Source of the DNA: Streptomyces sp. M92
GTDB taxonomy: Bacteria > Actinomycetota > Actinomycetes > Streptomycetales > Streptomycetaceae
Length of the DNA: 64,000 nucleotides
Direction of reading: 5' to 3'
Assembly: GCF_028473745.1 (NCBI RefSeq)
Contig: NZ_CP101137.1
Location: 4,464,001-4,528,000, forward strand
Shown: in pieces, positions 34,484 to 42,588 of the stretch
How the letters are laid out: the number at the start of each line of letters is the position of its first letter
How positions within the stretch are numbered: the stretch's first letter is position 1
Position numbers and translations under genes: made by a program
Notes under the pieces: generated by a model
Told to the model about the DNA's origin: nothing
Database searches by the model: none
What the model saw: only the letters and a program-made list of their open reading frames with translations

Positions 34484-35466
34484 GCACGCACCCCGCTCGA
34501 GGACCGCAGGGGCGGACGGCGCCCGGCCCGCGAACAAACCGGGACGGGGCCGGGGACCCCACGCACGCCCTCCGCTTCGGCTACGGCACCAACGGACTGG
34601 CCGACCTCCGTCTCGACGACGCCCTCGCCCTCCTCGCCGACCTCGGCTACGACGGCGTCGGCCTGACCCTCGACCACATGCACCTCGACCCGCTCGCTCC
34701 CGGCCTGGCCGCCCGCACCCGGCGGGTCGCGCACCGGCTGGCGGAGCTCGGACTCGGCGTCACCGTGGAGACCGGCGCCCGCTACGTCCTCGACCCGCGC
34801 CGCAAGCACGGTCCCTCGCTCCTCGACCCCGACCCCGGGGACCGGGCGCTCCGCACGGACCTGCTGCTGCGAGCCGTGCGCGTCGCCGCCGACCTCGGTG
34901 CGCACGCCGTGCACTGCTTCAGCGGCATCACCCCGCCCGGGACGGACGAGGAGACGGCCTGGAAGCGCCTGGCGGAAGCCCTCACCCCGGTCCTCGCCGC
35001 CGCCGAAGCCGCCGGCGTCCCGCTCGCGGTGGAGCCCGAACCGGGGCACCTCCTGGCCGACCTCGACGGCTTCCACCGGCTGCGGCGCGCCCTCGGTGAC
35101 CCCGAGCCCCTCGGTCTCACCCTCGACATCGGCCACTGCCAGTGCCTCGAACCCCTCTCTCCCGCCGACTGCGTACGCGCCGCCGCTCCCTGGCTGCGGC
35201 ACGTCCAGATCGAGGACATGCGCCGCGGCGTCCACGAACACCTTCCCTTCGGTGACGGCGAGATCGACTTCCCGCCCGTCCTCGAGGCCCTCGCCGCCAC
35301 CGGCTACCAGGGCCTGACCGTCGTCGAACTGCCCCGCCACTCCCACGCGGGCCCCCACTTCGCCGAACGCTCCCTCCCCTTCCTCCACCGGGCCGCCGCC
35401 CCCGCACCCCGCACGAGCCGCTCGGGCGAGCCCGCCGCCACCCACCGAAGGGAGCCACATCCATGA
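34480..35466 (+). CDS. Xylose isomerase-like TIM-barrel protein of the ebo-type cluster
   Basis: A 328-residue sugar phosphate isomerase/epimerase fold. After about 30 disordered residues the barrel begins RFGYGTNGLADLRLDDALALLADLGYDGVGL. Likely metal ligands are Glu in VEPEPGHLL, Asp/His in LDIGHCQCLEP, His/Glu in HVQIEDMRRG and Glu in VVELPRHSH. It starts at GTG 34480 overlapping EboC and ends overlapping EboA by four bases. It is a second TIM barrel in addition to EboE, probably acting on the cyclitol or sugar phosphate intermediate. Reaction unknown. Confidence 0.87.
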   Translation: MSTHPARGPQGRTAPGPRTNRDGAGDPTHALRFGYGTNGLADLRLDDALALLADLGYDGVGLTLDHMHLDPLAPGLAARTRRVAHRLAELGLGVTVETGARYVLDPRRKHGPSLLDPDPGDRALRTDLLLRAVRVAADLGAHAVHCFSGITPPGTDEETAWKRLAEALTPVLAAAEAAGVPLAVEPEPGHLLADLDGFHRLRRALGDPEPLGLTLDIGHCQCLEPLSPADCVRAAAPWLRHVQIEDMRRGVHEHLPFGDGEIDFPPVLEALAATGYQGLTVVELPRHSHAGPHFAERSLPFLHRAAAPAPRTSRSGEPAATHRREPHP

Positions 35467-36215
35467 CGCAGCCACACGCCACCCACGGCACATCACGAAC
35501 CCGGTCCGCGGACGGCCCCCTCGACGAGCGGAACCCCCAGGGCACCACCCTCGCCCACATGTCGCCCGCCCACACCCCGCCCGCCGACCTGCGCGCCGCC
35601 CTCACCGCCGTACTCGACCCAGCCGCCCGCGCCTGGCTGGACCAGGCCCTGGACGAGGCCGCCGCCCACCCCGGCACCCACGGCCCCATCTCGGTGTGGG
35701 AGCTGCGCCTGGCCGAGGCCGGCCGCCGCTGCGGTCCCGCCCACGCGGACGCCGCCCGCGTCCTGGTCCTGCACGCCGCCCGCGCCGGCACCGACGCCCT
35801 GACCCGGGTCTACTCCCAGGGCACCGCCGACGAACGCCGCGCCGTCCTGCACGCCCTGCCGCACCTCGTCCCCGGCCCGGACGCCCTCGCGCTCGTCGAG
35901 GACGCCCTGCGCACCAACGACACCCGGCTGGTCGCCGCCGCACTCGGTCCGTACGCCGCCCGGCACCTCGACGCCCACCAGTGGCGGCACGCCGTGCTCA
36001 AGTGCCTGTTCACCGGCGTCCCCGTCGACCACGTGGCGGACCTCGACCGACGGGCCGCCGCCGACGCGGAACTCGCCCGCATGCTCGCCGACTACGCCGC
36101 CGAACGCACCGCCGCCGGCCGCGCCGTCCCCGAAGACCTCCACCGCGTCCTGGCCCTGACCGAGTCCGAGCCTCCGGCTCCCGGCCCGGTCGACCCCCAC
36201 GGCAAGGAGTCCTGA
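35463..36215 (+). CDS. eboA: EboA-domain protein
   Basis: A 250-residue, mostly helical, probably cytoplasmic protein without recognised catalytic motifs. The central segment RLVAAALGPYAARHLDAHQW and the following VLKCLFTGVPV are what I recognise as the conserved core of EboA-domain proteins, including the Lys-Cys-Leu-Phe step. The first 40 residues are low complexity. The ATG at 35463 has GGGAG in front and overlaps the upstream stop; its own stop shares one base with the EboB start (TGATG). Function is unknown in all organisms; it may be an assembly or carrier factor for the ebo metabolite. Confidence 0.8.
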   Translation: MTQPHATHGTSRTRSADGPLDERNPQGTTLAHMSPAHTPPADLRAALTAVLDPAARAWLDQALDEAAAHPGTHGPISVWELRLAEAGRRCGPAHADAARVLVLHAARAGTDALTRVYSQGTADERRAVLHALPHLVPGPDALALVEDALRTNDTRLVAAALGPYAARHLDAHQWRHAVLKCLFTGVPVDHVADLDRRAAADAELARMLADYAAERTAAGRAVPEDLHRVLALTESEPPAPGPVDPHGKES

Positions 36216-37063
36216 TGCGCATCTTCGACCCCCACATCCACATGACCTCCCGCACCACCGACGACTACGAGGCCATGCACGCCGCCGGTGTCCGCGCCGT
36301 CGTCGAACCCTCCTTCTGGCTCGGCCAGCCCCGCACCTCTCCCGACTCCTTCCGCGACTACTTCGACGCCCTGCTCGGCTGGGAGCCCTTCCGCGCCGCC
36401 CAGTACGGCATCGCCCACCACTGCACGATCGCCCTCAACCCCAAGGAGGCGAACGACCCGCGCTGCGCCCCCGTCCTCGACGAACTGCCCCGCTACCTCG
36501 TCAAGGACCGCGTCGTGGCCGTCGGTGAGATCGGCTACGACTCGATGACCGCCGCCGAGGACACCGCCCTGGCCGCCCAGCTCCAGCTCGCCGCCGACCA
36601 CGGCCTGCCCGCCCTCGTGCACACCCCGCACCGCGACAAGCTCGCCGGCCTGCGCCGCACCCTGGACGCCGTGCGCGAGTCCGCGCTGCCCACGGACCGG
36701 GTGCTGGTCGACCACCTCAACGAGACCACCGTGAAGGAGGCTAAGGACAGCGGCGCCTGGCTCGGCTTCTCCGTCTACCCGGACACCAAGATGGACGAGG
36801 CCCGCATGGTCGCCCTGCTGCGCGAGTACGGCCCGGAACGGGTCCTGGTGAACTCCGCCGCCGACTGGGGCAGGAGCGACCCGCTCAAGACCCGAAAGGT
36901 CGGCGACCTGATGCTCGACGAGGGCTTCACCGAGGACGACGTGGACCGCGTGCTGTGGCGCAATCCCGTCGCCTTCTACGGCCTCAGCGGACGCCTGAGC
37001 CTGGACGTCACCTCGCAGGACGCCACGCACGAGGGCAACTCCATCCTGCGCGGCGGTGAGTGA
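36215..37063 (+). CDS. eboB: TatD-family metal-dependent hydrolase EboB
   Basis: A 282-residue amidohydrolase-superfamily barrel. Metal ligands appear as HxH in FDPHIHM, Glu in AVGEIGYDS, His in VHTPHRD and DHLNE, and a late Asp in NSAADWG. Classical TatD proteins are DNases; within ebo clusters the real substrate is thought to be a small molecule. It begins at ATG 36215 with AAGGAG and is followed three bases after its stop by EboE. Family and cluster membership are secure, the substrate is not. Confidence 0.88.
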   Translation: MRIFDPHIHMTSRTTDDYEAMHAAGVRAVVEPSFWLGQPRTSPDSFRDYFDALLGWEPFRAAQYGIAHHCTIALNPKEANDPRCAPVLDELPRYLVKDRVVAVGEIGYDSMTAAEDTALAAQLQLAADHGLPALVHTPHRDKLAGLRRTLDAVRESALPTDRVLVDHLNETTVKEAKDSGAWLGFSVYPDTKMDEARMVALLREYGPERVLVNSAADWGRSDPLKTRKVGDLMLDEGFTEDDVDRVLWRNPVAFYGLSGRLSLDVTSQDATHEGNSILRGGE

Positions 37064-37066
37064 GCG

Positions 37067-38266
37067 ATGCGCTTCCGGCACCCGGACGGCTCCACCGTCC
37101 ACCTCGCCTACTGCACCAACGTCCACCCCGCCGAGACCCTCGACGGCGTCCTCGCCCAGCTCCGCGACCACTGCGAGCCGGTCCGCCGCCGCCTCGGCCG
37201 CGACCGCCTCGGCATCGGGCTGTGGCTCGCCAGGGACGCCGCCCACGCCCTGGTCACCGACCCCTCCGCGCTGCGCGGCCTGCGCTCCGAACTCGACCGG
37301 CGCGGCCTGGAGGTCGTCACCCTCAACGGCTTCCCCTATGAGGGTTTCGGCGCCGAGAAGGTCAAGTACCGCGTCTACAAGCCGGACTGGGCCGACCCCG
37401 AACGCCTCGAGCACACCACCTCCCTGGCCCGTGTCCTGGCCGGACTGCTGCCCGACGACGTCACGGACGGCTCCCTCTCCACCCTGCCGCTCGCCTGGCG
37501 CACCGCCTACGACGAGACCCGTGCCGACAAGGCCCGCGCCGCCCTGGTCACCCTCGCCGAACGCCTCGACGCCCTCCAGGATCTGACCGGCCGCTCCATC
37601 CGCGTCGGCCTGGAACCCGAACCCGGCTGTGTCGTCGAGACCACCCGCGACGCCATCGCCCCGCTGACCGCGATCGCCCACGACCGCATCGGCATCTGCG
37701 TCGACACCTGCCACCTCGCCACCTCCTTCGAAGACCCGCGCACCGCCCTGGACGCGCTGACCGCGGCCCGCGTCCCCGTGGTCAAGTCCCAGCTCTCCGC
37801 CGCCCTGCACGCCGAACACCCCTCCCGTCCCGAAGTACGCGACGCCCTCGCAGCCTTCGCCGAACCCCGCTTCCTGCACCAGACCCGCACCGTCACCCCG
37901 ACGGACCCCGCCGCCACGGCGGCCACGGCCGGCTTGCGCGGCACCGACGACCTCGACGAGGCCCTGGCCGACGACAGCCCGCTGCCCGCCACCGCGCCCT
38001 GGCGCGCCCACTTCCACGTCCCCCTGCACGCGGCGCCCGCCGCGCCCCTCACCTCCACCCTGTCCGTGCTCAAGGCCGCGCTGACCCGCCTCGTCGGCGG
38101 CCCGCACCCGCTCACCCGCCACCTGGAGGTCGAGACCTACACCTGGCAGGCCCTCCCGCCCGAGCTGCGGCCCCGCGCCCGCGCCCAGCTCACCGACGGC
38201 ATCGCCGCCGAGCTCACCCTCGCCCGCGACCTGCTGACCGACCTCGGCCTCAAGGAACTGCCATGA
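37067..38266 (+). CDS. eboE: EboE, TIM-barrel metabolite traffic protein
   Basis: A 399-residue xylose isomerase-like protein, longer than ordinary isomerases. Its conserved N-terminus (HLAYCTNVHPAETLDGVL) and GFPYEGFGAEKVKYRVYKPDW segment are characteristic of EboE. Barrel metal ligands are seen in LEPEPGCVVE (Glu), CVDTCHLATSFED (Asp, His) and VVKSQLSAAL, and the C-terminal HLEVETYTW adds Glu. In cyanobacteria ebo genes are needed to move a pigment precursor to the periplasm, hence the traffic name; the chemistry is not known. The start is ATG 37067; the stop overlaps EboF by four bases. Confidence 0.9.
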   Translation: MRFRHPDGSTVHLAYCTNVHPAETLDGVLAQLRDHCEPVRRRLGRDRLGIGLWLARDAAHALVTDPSALRGLRSELDRRGLEVVTLNGFPYEGFGAEKVKYRVYKPDWADPERLEHTTSLARVLAGLLPDDVTDGSLSTLPLAWRTAYDETRADKARAALVTLAERLDALQDLTGRSIRVGLEPEPGCVVETTRDAIAPLTAIAHDRIGICVDTCHLATSFEDPRTALDALTAARVPVVKSQLSAALHAEHPSRPEVRDALAAFAEPRFLHQTRTVTPTDPAATAATAGLRGTDDLDEALADDSPLPATAPWRAHFHVPLHAAPAAPLTSTLSVLKAALTRLVGGPHPLTRHLEVETYTWQALPPELRPRARAQLTDGIAAELTLARDLLTDLGLKELP

Positions 38267-39687
38267 CCTCCACCACCTCCACCACCTCCTCCGGCACACC
38301 GGCACCCTCCGGGCAACCGACCCCTCTCCTCGTCCTCGACGTCGTCGGCCTCACCCCCCGTCTCCTCGACCACATGCCCCACCTCAAGGCGCTCGGCCAG
38401 TCCGGCTCCCGGGCCCCGCTCGGCACCGTCCTGCCCGCCGTGACCTGCGCCGCCCAGTCCACCTTCCTCACCGGAACCCGCCCTTCCCAGCACGGCATCG
38501 TCGGCAACGGCTGGTACTTCCGCGAACTCGGCGACGTCCTGCTGTGGCGCCAGCACAACGGACTCGTCGCCGGCGACAAACTCTGGGACGCCGCCCGCCG
38601 CGCCCACCCCGGCTACACCGTCGCCAACATCTGCTGGTGGTACGCCATGGGCGCCGACACCGACATCACCGTCACCCCCCGTCCCGTCTACTACGCCGAC
38701 GGCCGCAAGGAACCCGACTGCTACACCCGCCCTGCGGCCCTGCACGACGAACTCACGGAAAAACTCGGCACCTTCCCCCTCTTCCACTTCTGGGGACCCG
38801 GCGCGGACCTGGTCTCCAGCCAGTGGATCATCGACGCCACCCGCCACATCATGGCGACCCGCCACCCCGACCTGACGCTCTGCTACCTCCCTCACCTCGA
38901 CTACGACCTGCAGCGCTTCGGCCCCGACGACCCGCGCTCCCTGAAGGCGGCGGCCGACCTGGACGCCGCCCTGGCCCCCCTCCTCGACGACGCCCGCGCC
39001 GAGGGGCGCACCGTCGTCGCACTGTCCGAGTACGGCATCACCCCCGTCAGCCGGCCCGTGGACATCAACCGCGCCCTGCGCCGCGCCGGACTGCTCGAGG
39101 TGCACACCCAGGACGGCATGGAGTACCTCGACCCGATGGCCTCCCGCGCCTTCGCGGTCGCCGACCACCAGATCGCCCACGTGTACGTCCGGCGCCCCGA
39201 GGACCTGGACGCCACCCGGGCGGCCCTCGACGGGCTGCCGGGCATCGAGCAACTCCTCGACGACGAGGGCAAGAAGGCCCACGACCTCGACCACCCCCGC
39301 TCCGGCGAACTCGTCGCCGTCGCGGAGCCCGACGCCTGGTTCACGTACTACTACTGGCTCGACGACGACCGAGCGCCCGACTTCGCGCAACTCGTCGAGA
39401 TCCACCGCAAACCCGGCTACGACCCGGTCGAGCTGTTCATGGATCCGCTCGACCCCTACGTCAAGGTCAAGGCGGCAACCGCTCTGGCCCGCAAGAAGCT
39501 CGGCATGCGCTACCGCATGGCGGTCGTGCCCCTGGACGCCTCACCCATTCGAGGCAGCCACGGCCGCCTCCCAGCGAGCGACGACGACGGTCCGCTCCTC
39601 ATCTGCTCCACCCCCCGCGCTGTCGGAGACCGCGTCGCGGCCACCGACGTGAAACAACTCCTGCTCCGGCTGGCCGGACTCGGCTGA
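38263..39687 (+). CDS. eboF: EboF, alkaline phosphatase-superfamily nucleotide pyrophosphatase/phosphodiesterase
   Basis: A 474-residue NPP-type phosphohydrolase. LLVLDVVGL gives the first metal Asp and AVTCAAQSTFLTGTRPSQHG the nucleophilic Thr. LPHLDYDLQRFGP supplies Asp and His ligands, and HDLDHPRSGEL a late His. The usual SDHG metal pair is changed to SEYG in VALSEYGITPV. No signal peptide is evident; the first 20 residues are Ser/Thr-rich. It would hydrolyse a phosphodiester or pyrophosphate in the ebo product or its prenyl-diphosphate precursor. ATG 38263 overlaps the EboE stop; it is the last gene of the coupled cluster. Confidence 0.88.
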   Translation: MTSTTSTTSSGTPAPSGQPTPLLVLDVVGLTPRLLDHMPHLKALGQSGSRAPLGTVLPAVTCAAQSTFLTGTRPSQHGIVGNGWYFRELGDVLLWRQHNGLVAGDKLWDAARRAHPGYTVANICWWYAMGADTDITVTPRPVYYADGRKEPDCYTRPAALHDELTEKLGTFPLFHFWGPGADLVSSQWIIDATRHIMATRHPDLTLCYLPHLDYDLQRFGPDDPRSLKAAADLDAALAPLLDDARAEGRTVVALSEYGITPVSRPVDINRALRRAGLLEVHTQDGMEYLDPMASRAFAVADHQIAHVYVRRPEDLDATRAALDGLPGIEQLLDDEGKKAHDLDHPRSGELVAVAEPDAWFTYYYWLDDDRAPDFAQLVEIHRKPGYDPVELFMDPLDPYVKVKAATALARKKLGMRYRMAVVPLDASPIRGSHGRLPASDDDGPLLICSTPRAVGDRVAATDVKQLLLRLAGLG

Positions 39688-39800
39688 CGCACCACCCGGC
39701 AACCCGCCGAGATCCGACTACTGAGAGTGAAACACACGGCACTGACAACGGCCCGCTCCAGCCGCATCGGAGCAGGCCACGACCCAGAAGGCAGGCACCC

Positions 39801-41009
39801 GTGACCCTGTTCTCAGACCCCGCCCGCACCGGCGCCACCGCGGACCCGTCCGCCGACGGCCCGGACGAGGGCCTGCGCCGCACCCTCGGAGTGGGCCGGC
39901 GCCGCTTCCTCAGCACCTGCACCGCCGTAGCCGCCGGGGCGGTCGCGGCGCCCGTATTCGGCGCCGCACCGGCCCTGGCGCACGACCGGGACAGAGACCA
40001 CGACCACGACCGGGACCACGGACGCGGACACGTACTCGTCCCGGCGGACAAGCGCGGCATCATCCTCTACACGGTCCGCGACGCGACCGGCCGCGACCCC
40101 CTCGCCACCCACCTGCCCTCCGGCTTCCGCGAGGTGTTCAAGCAGCTCTCCCGCCACGGCTACCGCCAGGTGGAGTTCGCCGGCTACCGCCAGCACGCCA
40201 ACGCCCCCGGCGGCGCCAGTCTGGAATCCGTCGAGGGCGCCAGGCTGCTCCGCCGCTGGCTCGACGACTACGGGCTGCGCGCCCAGGGCAACCACGGCTT
40301 CATACCGCCCTCCTGGCCGCTCACCACGGCGGACAAGGACACCTTCAAGAAGCACCTGGAGATCGCGAACATCATCGGCATGGACCACATGGGCACCGGT
40401 GGCGACCCCACGGGCAGCTCCTACCGCGCCGACTGGGACGTCGCCGCCGACAAGTGGAACGCGCTCGGTGAGATAGCCCGCCGTGAGGGCATCAAGCTCT
40501 ACACCCACAACCACGACAGCGCCTACGGCTTCCTGCTCGACGGCGGCCCGCTGGACGACCAGGGCCGGCCGACCCGCAGCTCGGGCATCCGCAAGCTCGA
40601 GTACTTCCTGAAGGTCACCGACCCGAGGCTGGTCTGGCTGGAGATGGACATCTTCTGGGCGCACGTCGCCCAGTACAAGTTCCACACCTACACCGCCCAC
40701 GACGGCTCGACCCGGAGGAACGTCTTCGACCCGGCCGGTCTCGTCGCCCGCCACAACAGGCGCTACCCGCTGTTCCACGCCAAGGACGGCGTCGTCAGCA
40801 CGACCAACGGCATGGGCTACGACATGGTGCCCTTCGGGACCGGCGTCATCGACTACACGACGTTCTTCTCGCGGGTCGGACAGCGGAACTACCACAACCC
40901 GATGGTCGAGGACGACAACTCCCCGAGCGCCACCGACCCGGCGCAGTCACTGCGCGAAGCCAAGATCAGCTACGACAACCTGGCGGCCCTGCGCAGGCGT
41001 TGCCGCTGA
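39801..41009 (+). CDS. Tat-exported sugar phosphate isomerase/epimerase-like protein
   Basis: A 402-residue protein beginning at GTG 39801. A Tat signal (GVGRRRFLSTCTAVAAGAVAA) ends near APALA, followed by a striking His/Asp/Arg-rich linker (DHDHDRDHGRGH). The rest is a xylose isomerase-like TIM barrel: YRQVEFAGYRQH, THNHDSAYGF, WLEMDIFWAH and LFHAKDG provide the expected Glu, His, Asp and Lys-type ligands. Export through Tat means it folds with its metal in the cytoplasm. It lies 113 bp after EboF on the same strand and before a strong terminator, so it may share the transcript. It may act on an exported keto-sugar. Confidence 0.87.
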   Translation: MTLFSDPARTGATADPSADGPDEGLRRTLGVGRRRFLSTCTAVAAGAVAAPVFGAAPALAHDRDRDHDHDRDHGRGHVLVPADKRGIILYTVRDATGRDPLATHLPSGFREVFKQLSRHGYRQVEFAGYRQHANAPGGASLESVEGARLLRRWLDDYGLRAQGNHGFIPPSWPLTTADKDTFKKHLEIANIIGMDHMGTGGDPTGSSYRADWDVAADKWNALGEIARREGIKLYTHNHDSAYGFLLDGGPLDDQGRPTRSSGIRKLEYFLKVTDPRLVWLEMDIFWAHVAQYKFHTYTAHDGSTRRNVFDPAGLVARHNRRYPLFHAKDGVVSTTNGMGYDMVPFGTGVIDYTTFFSRVGQRNYHNPMVEDDNSPSATDPAQSLREAKISYDNLAALRRRCR

Positions 41010-41020
41010 CCTGGAACACA

Positions 41021-41065
41021 GACCGGGCGGCCCCTCCCGCATGCTGACGGAGGGGCCGCCCGGTC
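41021..41065. terminator. Strong bidirectional terminator between convergent genes
   Basis: Two exact 17-base arms (GACCGGGCGGCCCCTCC at 41021-41037 and its complement at 41049-41065) with an 11-base loop lie between the convergent Tat isomerase and OFA transporter genes. They should end both transcripts. Confidence 0.85.
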
Positions 41066-41087
41066 CGTGCGAGGAGGCGCCGTCGTC

Positions 41088-42467
41088 TCACCCCTCGCCC
41101 AGTGGCCGGGGGTTGGGTGTGACGCGCTTGGTCCTCGGGCGGCCCGGAGGCCGCAGGAACAGGGCCATGAAGCCGGCGAAGATCGAGATGCAGCCCGCCA
41201 GGGTGAAGGCGCCGTTGTAGCCCCAGGCACCGACGACCACGGAGCCCGTGCCCGCACCCAGCCCGGAGACGAGCTTCGAGCTGTAGACCATGCCGTAGTT
41301 CGTGGCGTTGTTGTTCTCGCCGAAGTAGTCCGCCGTCAGCGCCGCGAACATCGGGAAGATGGCACCGCCGCCGAATCCGGAGACGGCGGAGAAGACCAGG
41401 AACAGCGGCAGGTTCTTGATCTCGGCCGACCAGATGATGCCGAACTGGGCGAGGCCCAGGATCGCGCACACGTAGAGCAGGCACTGCTTGCGGCCGTACA
41501 GGTCGGAGAGCCAGCCGATGACGCCGCGCCCGGTGCCGTTGACGATCGCCTTCAGCGACATCGCGGTGGCCACGATGCCGGCCGCGAAGCCCGCATCCTC
41601 ACCGATGTCCACCTGGAAGGCGATGCCGAAGATGTTCACGCCGGAGGTGCAGGCGAGACAGAACCACATCAGCGCCACCCGGCCGGTACGCCAGGCCTCC
41701 ATGGGGGAGTACTGCCTGACGGCCGGGGGATTCTTCTCCAGCGAACGCCGGGCCCGGGGGTCGGCCGGCGGGTTCAGCGGATCGACGGCCGCCGGCCACC
41801 AGTTCTTCGGCGGGTCCCGGAAGTAGAACCCGGCGACCGCCACCGTGGCGGCGAGGAAGACACCCGCGGACACGAGCACCCAACGGAAGTTGGAGGTGTC
41901 CATGTAGCCGTGGAAGATGAAGACGAACGGCACCGAGCCGTAGGCGAAACCGCCGTTGACGAAGCCGGTCTTCCCGCCCCTGCGCTCCGGGTACCACTTG
42001 CCGACCATGTTGACGCAGGTCGCGTACACCATGCCCGCGCCCATGCCGCTGAACACGCCGAACCCGATGAAGGCGAGCGTGACGTGCGGCGCGAACGCCA
42101 GCGACAGGTAGCCGAGCAGGGTGCCGACCGAACCCAGCATCATCGCCCAGCGCGCCGGCAGTCTGCCGCTCTCCCGCAGCCGCCCCGCCGGAAAGGCGAC
42201 CGCGGCCTGGCAGAACACCCAGGCGGTCATCATCCAGTAGATGCTGCCGCTGGACCAGTGGTGGGCCTCGTGGAGCGTGTCCTCGGCGGACGCGAACGCG
42301 TACTCCGCGGAGGAGATGCCCATCATGCCGACCCACGGCAGGATCACCATCCACTTGCGCTTGCGCCCCATGATGTCGATGTCGGACTCGCCCACGCGGT
42401 AGACGCGCCCGTTCCTGTCGGTCACCTCCCGGTAGGCGGTGACCCGTGTGGCATCGGTGGTTGTCAT
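41088..42467 (-). CDS. Second OFA-family MFS transporter (oxalate/formate antiporter type)
   Basis: A 459-residue MFS protein with twelve predicted helices. An N-terminal cytoplasmic segment (RKRKWMVILPWVGMMG) leads into helix 1; GAGMVYATCVNMVGKWYPERRGGKTG and GRGVIGWLSDLYGRK are family motifs, and a long central loop of about 60 residues is rich in Pro and charged residues. It starts at ATG 42467; the open frame runs further upstream but without coding character. It is the last gene of the leftward operon with the ThDP enzyme, Frc and acyl-CoA synthetase, the best evidence for oxalate as substrate. Unlike the transporter at 16760 it has no small-subunit gene. Confidence 0.88.
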   Translation of the reverse strand: MTTTDATRVTAYREVTDRNGRVYRVGESDIDIMGRKRKWMVILPWVGMMGISSAEYAFASAEDTLHEAHHWSSGSIYWMMTAWVFCQAAVAFPAGRLRESGRLPARWAMMLGSVGTLLGYLSLAFAPHVTLAFIGFGVFSGMGAGMVYATCVNMVGKWYPERRGGKTGFVNGGFAYGSVPFVFIFHGYMDTSNFRWVLVSAGVFLAATVAVAGFYFRDPPKNWWPAAVDPLNPPADPRARRSLEKNPPAVRQYSPMEAWRTGRVALMWFCLACTSGVNIFGIAFQVDIGEDAGFAAGIVATAMSLKAIVNGTGRGVIGWLSDLYGRKQCLLYVCAILGLAQFGIIWSAEIKNLPLFLVFSAVSGFGGGAIFPMFAALTADYFGENNNATNYGMVYSSKLVSGLGAGTGSVVVGAWGYNGAFTLAGCISIFAGFMALFLRPPGRPRTKRVTPNPRPLGEG

Positions 42468-42588
42468 GTCGTTTGCACCCCTAGCGTCGAAAGTTCTGGC
42501 CAGCGCCCCCTGTCCAATGCCTTTCGTGCGCGCGCGGGTCCCGGGCCGGCCGACGCGCACCCGTCGGCCGGTCCCTCGCTGCCTCAGC

